Assembly: GCA_964500605.1 (NCBI GenBank)
Contig: CAZCOS010000040.1
Span: 1-20,902, forward strand
Length of the DNA: 20,902 bases
DNA from: Sterolibacterium sp964500605
GTDB lineage: Bacteria; Pseudomonadota; Gammaproteobacteria; Burkholderiales; Rhodocyclaceae
Reading direction: 5' to 3'
In this document: positions 8,994-18,934 of the stretch, piece by piece
How the letters are laid out: the number at the start of each line of letters is the position of its first letter
Position numbering within the stretch: position 1 is the first letter of the stretch
Position numbers and translations under genes: made by a program
The notes under the pieces: model-generated
Database searches by the model: none
The model's input: only the letters and a program-made list of their open reading frames with translations
Told to the model about the DNA's origin: nothing

Positions 8994-10221
8994 TTATTGC
9001 GCCAGCAACGGCGTGACCCGGACGCGGCCGGTGAGAAGGTCGTCCATCAAACCAGATTTGAGCTCCCTGAGCTTCGCGGACTCTGTTGTGGCGTTCTGAA
9101 TTCGTTTGTCGATCTCGTCCAGTCTCGTGGCGATCACATCCTGTTCATCGCCTATGGGCTTTGCCGTGATCAAGCTACGAATAGTTGGTAGATTTAGGCC
9201 AGCCTTCGCGCCAGAGTCGTTCAGCTTGCTGATGTAGGTCTGAGCCACTGGACTGGCTAGATAGTGGCCAACAAAGCGTGGATTGATGATGCTGAGATTT
9301 GGCCGCACCAATGCGATGTGCTGGTTGATATAAGCCTCACCCATTCCATCCGGGACAACCCCGATGATGCCGAGGTCTGCGGTGATCGAAATCAATATGT
9401 CACCGGATTCGAGTCGCGTCCGTTGACCGTCAGCATTGCGCGGCGGACGAACATAGATGGTCGATTCGTATCGGAAGTTAATGTGTTCTCTCGTTAAATT
9501 GCCGATGCGAACAAATAGCGCACCGCTGTCAGCATAGAAGCGCGCCCAATCTCGTGAGCCGCTGGTAACAGTGTGTGATACCGATTCAAGCGTAACGACA
9601 TCCCACGCCTTCGGCACCCACCCCAGCGGCGAGTCTTGATAAAGCTCTGGTGCCTGTTCATAGCTAGGCCGCAATTCGCCATTGGCATCTACACCCCGCG
9701 TCAGCAGGTCATGCAACAAGCCCTGCTTGACCTGCTTCAGCTTCTCGACGATGGCCTCGGTCTGGTGGATGGCTGTGTCAAGGGTGTCGAGGACCTCTGC
9801 AATCTTGCGCTGTTGGGCATCACCAGGACAAAACACACTGATGTTCTCCAGAATTTCTTTGTCAACGTGCGGAATTCCGGTGCCATTGGTTTGATTCTTG
9901 AGAATTCTCTCTGCGTGTTTTAACAAATAGAAAAAAAATGCCGGATAGAAATTTGCATCAGGGGTAATTCGCGCCATCGTTGACGCCACAACTCCTTCTT
10001 TGGCCTTGAAGAACTCTCCGGCATTCGATCCATCCCAAAGCAGAACCGTCGCGCCATCGCTAACCCGAACAGCATCACTGCTTGCCTTGGCTGAAATTCC
10101 AACTGTTCTGTTTCTTAAGTATTCAGGGCTTAGGTATATTTCCGCCCCCTTGCCGTGAAACGGAATTAACAGGGGAGGCTTACCTTTCTGGATTGAAATA
10201 TGTTCGCCAAGCTGCAGAAAT

Positions 10222-10229
<8 letters not shown>
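8994..10229 (-). CDS. hsdS: Type I restriction enzyme, HsdS specificity subunit
   Basis: A 411-residue HsdS, which reads the bipartite target for both methylation and cleavage. It has the usual two halves: target recognition domain 1 at about 1-140, a spacer helix at 140-180 (EVLDTLDTAIHQTEAIVEKL, then GLLHDLLTRG), domain 2 at about 205-360 opening with GWVPKAWDVVTL, and a closing helix at 370-405 ending LKSGLMDDLLTGRV. The two helices are recognisably repeats of each other. Its ATG overlaps the end of hsdM by eight bases. The part encoding domain 1 is much more AT-rich than its surroundings (45 of 120 bases G or C at 9841-9960), as expected when a recognition domain has been exchanged by recombination. 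The recognition sequence cannot be predicted from sequence alone. Confidence 0.93.
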
Positions 10230-12963
<2,734 letters not shown>

Positions 12964-13009
12964 GTAGGAAATCCAGTCAAATTTGGTTGTTCTGTCGTGG
13001 CGTGGCGCA

Positions 13010-13924
13010 TCAGTCGGCCTTGCCCATGATGTTTTGTGAGTCTGGCGATCGGTAACCCGGGGCCAGCACTGCGTTCTTTACGCCGTAAAGCGCTAGGTGA
13101 TCTTTCAGCCAGAGTCGGAATTCGTGGCCCCGCAGACTGTGGTCTGGCGAGCAGTCGACGCTCCACTGACGCAAGATGTACCCGGCTGTGGCAGCACGTA
13201 ACTTCATGCGCAGCACGCCACCGTCCATGCGGTAGTCCATCTCGGTGATCTCCGGCCGGGGCTGGTCTGGATGTGGCACCAGCTCCAGTTCGACGATTCG
13301 GGTCCACTGGATGTCTTGATTGCTGGTCTCGTGGGGAGCTACTGGCTGCCCCTTAAGAACGACAGGGTTCTTGATCCGGGTGATGACGAAATCCCGGAAC
13401 TCCTGGGACTTCCGGTCGAAGGCGCGGACATGCCAGCGCAGGCCGTTGTCGATCAATGCGAACGGGACAATCTCCCGCTCAGTGCATCCACTGGAGATCG
13501 AGTGGTACTCGATGCTGAGTGGGCATTCCTGGTGGATTGCCCGGGTCACGCTCGCCAGCACATCCAGATCCGGATGCGTGAGCCGTGACGGGCTCTCGCT
13601 GGCCACCCACGCCTTGAGCCGCATCGGCTCACCATCGCCAAAGCCCTGGGTCAGCCACGACAGCACCCGCTCCGGGGGGAAGTCGAAGATCGACCTGAAG
13701 TCATCGCCAAGCACGTAGGCCTTGCCCTTGGCGTCGTAATCGATGTTGCCGGGAGCGATCTCTTTGTACAGCGCCAAGTCCCGGGTAGCGGCGGCCGACT
13801 GGATGCCAAACCGCGACACCAAGTCCAGACGGCGGATCTCCCCGATGAAGCGCACGCGCAACTCCACAAACGCGAGACGGTCGCGTTGCGGCTGGGTCAA
13901 GTCGGCAAGTTGCTCTATCGACAT
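13010..13924 (-). CDS. BrxR/CapW-type WYL-domain transcriptional regulator
   Basis: A 304-residue regulator with a winged helix at about 15-75 (RLDLVSRFGIQSAAATRDLA), a WYL domain at about 130-190 and a WCX-like C-terminal dimer region at about 205-300. The WYL part carries PLSIEYHSISSG and REIVPFALIDNGLRWHVRAF (150-169), the form found in BrxR and CapW repressors that head BREX, CBASS and other defence loci. These dimers bind inverted repeats in their own promoters and are thought to be released by a ligand, perhaps a nucleic acid fragment. Here it is the first gene of the leftward operon, and a perfect palindrome sits over its predicted -35. The likely role is repression of the operon and perhaps of the divergent pair. 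Family confidence is good; ligand and exact operator are inferred. Confidence 0.85.
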   Translation of the reverse strand: MSIEQLADLTQPQRDRLAFVELRVRFIGEIRRLDLVSRFGIQSAAATRDLALYKEIAPGNIDYDAKGKAYVLGDDFRSIFDFPPERVLSWLTQGFGDGEPMRLKAWVASESPSRLTHPDLDVLASVTRAIHQECPLSIEYHSISSGCTEREIVPFALIDNGLRWHVRAFDRKSQEFRDFVITRIKNPVVLKGQPVAPHETSNQDIQWTRIVELELVPHPDQPRPEITEMDYRMDGGVLRMKLRAATAGYILRQWSVDCSPDHSLRGHEFRLWLKDHLALYGVKNAVLAPGYRSPDSQNIMGKAD

Positions 13925-13966
13925 CTCGTCTGGCTCATTCGGATCAACAATGGTTGTTTAGCTCTA

Positions 13967-13996
13967 TTGCGTACAGTATATAAGCCGCTCTAAAAT
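13967..13996 (+). promoter_or_regulatory. predicted rightward promoter P1
   Basis: On the plus strand, TTGCGT (13967-13972) and TAAAAT (13991-13996) are 18 bases apart. The -10 matches at five of six positions; the -35 is weak. It overlaps the leftward promoter, so the two would compete for polymerase, and its -10 touches the palindrome 13995-14009. A start here gives a leader of about 145 bases before the ATG at 14150. Confidence 0.35.
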
Positions 13997-14004
13997 GTGT
14001 CCAA
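13975..14004 (-). promoter_or_regulatory. predicted promoter of the leftward operon
   Basis: On the minus strand, TTGGAC (13999-14004) and TATACT (13975-13980) are separated by 18 bases. The -10 matches the consensus at five of six positions. Transcription would start about 45 bases upstream of the regulator's ATG at 13924. The palindrome 13995-14009 covers the -35. Prediction from consensus match only. Confidence 0.5.
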
Positions 14005-14009
14005 CACAT
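13995..14009. promoter_or_regulatory. perfect palindrome, likely operator of the WYL regulator
   Basis: ATGTGT and ACACAT are perfect six-base arms around a CCA spacer. The site covers the -35 of the leftward promoter and the end of the -10 of rightward P1. A dimeric WYL/winged-helix repressor encoded 70 bases away would be the natural ligand. Assignment of the site to that protein is inference. Confidence 0.5.
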
Positions 14010-14034
14010 CTCTAAAGCATCTGTGTACTGCGCA

Positions 14035-14049
14035 TGATGATTACCATCA
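14035..14049. promoter_or_regulatory. second inverted repeat in the intergenic region
   Basis: TGATG and CATCA form five-base arms around ATTAC. It overlaps the -35 of rightward candidate P2. The half-sites differ from those of 13995-14009, so it may bind something else or be chance. Confidence 0.25.
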
Positions 14050-14069
14050 ATGGCCAGCGGAAATAGATT
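14041..14069 (+). promoter_or_regulatory. predicted rightward promoter P2
   Basis: TTACCA (14041-14046) and TAGATT (14064-14069) are 17 bases apart, each matching the consensus at four of six positions. It would give a leader of roughly 75 bases for the gene at 14150. Whether P1 or P2 is used cannot be told from sequence. Confidence 0.3.
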
Positions 14070-14139
14070 AAGTGCCTTCAATTGCTGGGAGCTGGTGCAG
14101 CGACGATATGTAGTGAGCAACCAGAATCAGGGATAAAAC

Positions 14140-14144
14140 AGGAG
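14140..14144 (+). promoter_or_regulatory. ribosome binding site that fixes the start at 14150
   Basis: AGGAG lies five bases before the ATG at 14150-14152. An in-frame TGA at 14114-14116 with no intervening ATG rules out an upstream ATG start, so the N-terminus of the large ATPase is well defined. Confidence 0.8.
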
Positions 14145-14149
14145 CAAGA

Positions 14150-17100
14150 ATGGATCAACGGACCCAACCTCGCAGAAGCGGCTCGTATACCGCGAACCTG
14201 CTTGGAAACATACGTAGCCACTTGGCAGGGCTGCAGGGCTACGACGTCATGGCTCTCGAGCTCATCCAGAACGCGGATGACGCCAAGGCAGAGTCCGTTG
14301 TCTTCGACATCACCGACCGCGGCCTTCTTGTCTTCAACAGCGGCAAGTTCACCTACTGCGGCGATCTGCACACGCGGCCTTGCAGCTTTATCTCCAGCAA
14401 CAACTACAGCTGCGACTATCATCGGATCGCGGATGTAGGCAGCGGGGGAAAGCTTTCTCGTGGCGAGAACATCGGACGATTCGGCATCGGCTTCGTCTCA
14501 ACGTATCAGGTCACTGACCACCCGGAGATCCGGTCCTCTGGGGTGAAGCTGACGCTCCACCCGGAAGAAGGACAGTGGTTCATCGAGCCATTCGAGCAAC
14601 CCGAAGGCACTGAGTTCTTCTTGCCTTGGGCGGACGACCCCAACACCGAAGCTCGACTTGCGCTAGGGGTGTCGCACGTCAGCGCCGCTCACATCGACCA
14701 ACTCGCTGACGATTTTCAGAGAGTCCTTCGCAAGAGCTTGTTGTTCCTCCGACATCTCCGGACGGCGGAAGTGAGGCGAAACGGCGAACTGTTGTTAGCC
14801 TGTGACCTGGATCGTGGTGATGGGTCTGACCTAATCGTCAGCTTCCGACCGAGTGGCGAAGTCGAGCAATGGCACATCTTGCGGGCCGATGTTGCGGAGG
14901 CTGCTGCGCGCCTGTACGCCTCGCATCCCCGCCTTGAGTCGCTCGGTCGCGGCACCAAGATCAGCATCGGGCTCCGGATCGATCCGGAGCCTCTGGCCGA
15001 GGGAGTGCTTTACGCGTTCTTGCCCACCGAGCAGGCGACCGGATTGCCGATGCACATCAATGCGGACTTCTTTCCAGAGTCCGATCGCAAGGCGGTCATC
15101 TTTGCCGGGCACCAACATGAGCAGGCCTGGAACGAGATGCTCATCGATGCCGCTGCTGCCGAACTCGCCAGAGACCCTGAGGGCCTGCGGAAGATGCTCG
15201 GAGACGTCCAACTCTGGCAGATCCTGGCGCGGGCGTTTGAGCTGTCGAAGCCATCGAACCACCCGGCCTGCTTTAAGCGATTCTGGGAACGATTGAAGGT
15301 CACTGGAGCCCAGGCACAAATTACCTTGACCCAGGACGGTAGCGTTCAACGTCCCAGCGGAGTCTTCCTGCCACGAGGCCCATTGACAAGCCATCAGGCA
15401 AAGACGTTGCTGGAGATCGGTGGAAGGTTGGTCGCCGAAGATCTGCGGCCATTCCAGACTGCGATAAACCAGTTGGGCGCGCCAATCCTCACGTTCGACC
15501 GTTTGGTGACCCTGCTTGAGCAAGCGATGGCGCAGCAGGTCCCCGGCGAGGTGCAAGTCGAAGCGGACAGACTGGAGACTTTCTACCGCCCGCTGTGGAG
15601 CATGGTCAACGATCTGCTGCCGGACGCCGCGAACCAGACGGCATCCACGAATCCAAGCATTCAGAAATTGCTGGCCATCCCATTCATCGTCACTGAAGAT
15701 CTGTACGCGGTCACAATCAGCCAATCATTTATGGCACCGGCGGCGCTGGAGGCTGGACGCGTCGCGTCGCTGCTTCCAAGGCTGGCGATTGCAGCGCATC
15801 ACATCCTTGGATTTCCAAAGCTTGCCCGCTTGATCCGACAACTTGAGCTCGGCGCGGTCGTCAATCACATCAGTTCGATGTGTGCCAGCGAGCCTGTCGA
15901 AGATGTCGTTGGGGTTGAGCAGACAGAGTTGCGTGACCTGTATGCCATGTTCGCTGACCTCGATCGTCAAGGCAACGTCGAGAAGACGGTGTATCAGGCG
16001 CTTCGCAACCTGCCGATCTGGCTATCCAGTCGAGGTCTCATCAAGGCGACCCAGGCGCTCCTGCCCGGCAACTTCACTGATCCCACCGGACAGGCCGACC
16101 TTCTTGAGACGTCCGTCCTGACCGATTCCGCCAGAGAGTTCGTGTCGAGCAAGCTTGGGGTTCAGACGCAGACGATCGAGGCATTCGTACAAAGTGTCCT
16201 GCCGAGGTTCTTCAACGACGACGGGCCACTGGACGCGCAGAAGTACACCCGCCTCATCACTGAACTCGCCAGCCACCCGGCGCTCGTGAATGACGAGAAC
16301 ATTCGCCGACTGTTGGGAGCCCTGCCGATCGTGCCGACGCAGGACGGGCTTTGGTCGCGCCCCACCAACACCTACAGGCGCACCGATGACTTGGTGAAGG
16401 TGCTTGGCGATGCGACGCACTTATGGCTCGATGCCAGTCGGGTGCCCAACGCCCGATCGGTCCACTCTTTCATCGACAGCCTCGGAATACGCCGGTCACC
16501 GCTTGCGCAGCACTTGGTGGAGCGGATGCTCTTCATCGCAGAGAAGTACCTGCCGACGGAAGATGCAAAGCGCGCCAGCGGAGAAGCCTTCTATGTCCTG
16601 TGTGACCACTACGACGAGTGGAAGGAGAAGCCATTCTTTCCGGGTGCGATCAACAGCCTCCGTGGGGTGGCGTGCTTCCCGGCTGAAGGCGATACGGAGA
16701 ACTGGCATTCTGGCAGCGATCTGTACGCGCCATACCGTGCCGAGGCATTCAGGTCTCAGGCCAACATCCTCGATTTCAGAAACACCGCACGCCTGAAAAC
16801 AGAGCTGCTGGAAGATCTGGACGTCACCATCAATCCGGAAACGAGGCTGGTGATCGACCATCTGCAGTACTGCGTGAAGACCGGCGCTCAGCCTCACGTT
16901 TCGACCTACCAAGTGCTGAACGAGCGGGCGCAGCGTTCCGATCCGCTGATCTCGACATTGGCTGGCTCTCGTTGCATCTATGTCGAGAGTCAGAAGAGCT
17001 TTGTCCGCCCGAATCAACTTTACTGGTCGCCCCAGCAGCTCGGGCGCTACGCCTTCACCATTCCGGGCAATCTTGAGGCGTTCAAGCCGCTGTTCTCCGC

Positions 17101-18934
17101 AATCGGAGTGAAGAACGCACCCGAGGGCCGAGACTACGTCGATATCCTGTTGGACATCGTCGGTGAGTACTTCGAGCAGTCGAAGCCAGTGGCAGGGGCG
17201 GATCGATCGGTGTACGACGCCTGCTTGATGGGCGTGTCGGCAGCAGACGAGCGTGAGGAAATTGGTGCCCCGGACATTCGAAGGTTGCAAGAGGCACCAA
17301 CGATATTGAACCTCATGGCGCAGCCCACGCATCCTGACGAAGTGCTTCTTCAGGACAGCGAGTGGCACGCAGGTTTCTTCAATGGGGAGCTTGATCGGGC
17401 TCTGTGCAAACCTGCCCCCGAACTGTGGCCGTTCATTGAGAAGGTCGGGGTCAGGCGGCTCAGTGAAAGCGCTGAGGTCGCGCTTGAGTTCGTTGACGGA
17501 CAAAGGACTGAGGAACCGCAGCTTGCCCAAAAGCTGATGGATCGGATCGACATCCTTGCGCGATTGCTCCACGACAAACCGACGCCAGTCAAGCAAAAGG
17601 TGCGGAAGGCGCTTTCAGAGCTGACTGCCATCAGCTATGAACTGGTGCGAATCCAAGCGTCCGTGCACGTTGGCGGGGATTGGGCATCGGCTCCACCCTC
17701 GGCAGCGCATGCGTTTTATGACATCGACAAACGTCAGCTGATCTTGGCGCGACCGGTGGGAGATCGCAGTTGGCCCCACGTCCTGAATGCCATATTCCAC
17801 CAGTTGATGCCAAACGAGTCTGGAAGCGAGATCTCGAAACTGACCCTCAGCGTTCGACCGCTGATGAGCATGCCTGTCGAAGAGGCTCACCGAGAACTGA
17901 CCGATGCGGGCATCCCGTACCTGGATGCTGAAAGCGCAAGCGGGCAGACAGATGAGTTGACCTCGTCGAGCTTGGACGACATGGGGAGCACGACCGACCC
18001 CGGCTATCAGCCAGAGAGCAAACCGGATACCACGCCAGCCGACGCGTCCAAAGGTGGGGAACGCATACCGGATAGGCCTGGTACGAGTCGGCCGACGGGC
18101 GAGCCGAAAACGCCTCGCAGGGATGAGACACCGTCCGATCCAGGACAACACGGAACCGGGTCAACGGGCTCGCAAGAACAGACTGTGCCCGCTGGTGACC
18201 AGCCTTCTGGGCAGGGCCACGGCAAGGCTTCGCCGACTGGTGACAAGCGCGCCAAGACGCCACGTCCAAAGCACAAGGAGCAGTGGGATCGGCGACTGCT
18301 TTCCTATGTTCGGAAGAAGCAGGAGGGATCTGCAGATGCCGACGAGCATGAGGGGCCCTCGGAGCACAACCTGGCTGTTGAGGTGGTAGCCCGCGCCGCT
18401 GTCTGCGCCTATGAAAAGGCCCGGGGGCGCGTAGCAGAACAGATGGCCCAAACCCATCCTGGTTACGACATCATCAGCCGAAACCCGCTGACAGGCGAAG
18501 ACCGGTTCATCGAGGTCAAGGGCATCAACGGCGAGTGGAATCAGACGGGCGTGGGATTGTCCAGACTGCAGTTCAGTAACGCACAAGACTATGGTGATCG
18601 CTACTGGCTATACGTGGTTGAGTTTGTTTCTGACCCTGAACACACGCGAGTTCACGCCATTCGCAGCCCAGCCACGCAGGTGACGTCGTTCATGTTTGAC
18701 GGCAACTGGCGCGATGCCGTCGCCGATGAGCGCGCCGACCCAGCGCTTGCCTTCATCGCGGGCGCCAGAGTGAAACACCAGCATTTCGGTTTCGGGCGGA
18801 TCGAATCGATGGAGCTGCGAGGCTCGACACGGGTGATGTCCATCGAGTTTGTGACCAGCGGCAGGCGCACGGTCACGCTGAACCTGCAGACGATGACCGT
18901 GGTCGAGGAAGACGATGACAACGATAATTCCTGA
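14150..18934 (+). CDS. giant sacsin/NO VEIN-like GHKL ATPase with DUF3883 nuclease-like domain and Tudor-like tail
   Basis: A 1594-residue protein. The GHKL (Hsp90-like) ATP site is at the N-terminus: LELIQNADDA (36-45, with E37 and N41), DVGSGG (95-100) and GRFGIGFVS (109-117). TGLPMHINADFFPESDR (297-313) matches the sacsin-repeat element after the ATPase fold. The middle, to about 1255, is a helical mass I cannot assign. A Pro/Thr/Gly-rich disordered linker covers about 1262-1379. DUF3883 follows (about 1405-1500) with GYDI (D1440) and FIEVKG (E1455, K1457), a PD-(D/E)xK-like core. The last 57 residues (from 1538; GARVKHQHFGFGRI) resemble the Tudor-like tail of UvrD/PcrA helicases. The order ATPase-DUF3883 recalls plant NO VEIN. 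It overlaps the helicase gene by 20 bases. Role in DNA defence is inferred from context. Confidence 0.88.
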   Translation: MDQRTQPRRSGSYTANLLGNIRSHLAGLQGYDVMALELIQNADDAKAESVVFDITDRGLLVFNSGKFTYCGDLHTRPCSFISSNNYSCDYHRIADVGSGGKLSRGENIGRFGIGFVSTYQVTDHPEIRSSGVKLTLHPEEGQWFIEPFEQPEGTEFFLPWADDPNTEARLALGVSHVSAAHIDQLADDFQRVLRKSLLFLRHLRTAEVRRNGELLLACDLDRGDGSDLIVSFRPSGEVEQWHILRADVAEAAARLYASHPRLESLGRGTKISIGLRIDPEPLAEGVLYAFLPTEQATGLPMHINADFFPESDRKAVIFAGHQHEQAWNEMLIDAAAAELARDPEGLRKMLGDVQLWQILARAFELSKPSNHPACFKRFWERLKVTGAQAQITLTQDGSVQRPSGVFLPRGPLTSHQAKTLLEIGGRLVAEDLRPFQTAINQLGAPILTFDRLVTLLEQAMAQQVPGEVQVEADRLETFYRPLWSMVNDLLPDAANQTASTNPSIQKLLAIPFIVTEDLYAVTISQSFMAPAALEAGRVASLLPRLAIAAHHILGFPKLARLIRQLELGAVVNHISSMCASEPVEDVVGVEQTELRDLYAMFADLDRQGNVEKTVYQALRNLPIWLSSRGLIKATQALLPGNFTDPTGQADLLETSVLTDSAREFVSSKLGVQTQTIEAFVQSVLPRFFNDDGPLDAQKYTRLITELASHPALVNDENIRRLLGALPIVPTQDGLWSRPTNTYRRTDDLVKVLGDATHLWLDASRVPNARSVHSFIDSLGIRRSPLAQHLVERMLFIAEKYLPTEDAKRASGEAFYVLCDHYDEWKEKPFFPGAINSLRGVACFPAEGDTENWHSGSDLYAPYRAEAFRSQANILDFRNTARLKTELLEDLDVTINPETRLVIDHLQYCVKTGAQPHVSTYQVLNERAQRSDPLISTLAGSRCIYVESQKSFVRPNQLYWSPQQLGRYAFTIPGNLEAFKPLFSAIGVKNAPEGRDYVDILLDIVGEYFEQSKPVAGADRSVYDACLMGVSAADEREEIGAPDIRRLQEAPTILNLMAQPTHPDEVLLQDSEWHAGFFNGELDRALCKPAPELWPFIEKVGVRRLSESAEVALEFVDGQRTEEPQLAQKLMDRIDILARLLHDKPTPVKQKVRKALSELTAISYELVRIQASVHVGGDWASAPPSAAHAFYDIDKRQLILARPVGDRSWPHVLNAIFHQLMPNESGSEISKLTLSVRPLMSMPVEEAHRELTDAGIPYLDAESASGQTDELTSSSLDDMGSTTDPGYQPESKPDTTPADASKGGERIPDRPGTSRPTGEPKTPRRDETPSDPGQHGTGSTGSQEQTVPAGDQPSGQGHGKASPTGDKRAKTPRPKHKEQWDRRLLSYVRKKQEGSADADEHEGPSEHNLAVEVVARAAVCAYEKARGRVAEQMAQTHPGYDIISRNPLTGEDRFIEVKGINGEWNQTGVGLSRLQFSNAQDYGDRYWLYVVEFVSDPEHTRVHAIRSPATQVTSFMFDGNWRDAVADERADPALAFIAGARVKHQHFGFGRIESMELRGSTRVMSIEFVTSGRRTVTLNLQTMTVVEEDDDNDNS

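Larger units (their letters stand above)
13925..14149. promoter_or_regulatory. divergent intergenic control region
   Basis: This 225-base stretch separates the leftward restriction operon from the rightward ATPase/helicase pair. It is visibly more AT-rich than the genes. It holds a leftward promoter candidate, two rightward promoter candidates and two inverted repeats, listed separately. No small gene is evident in it. Confidence 0.7.
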
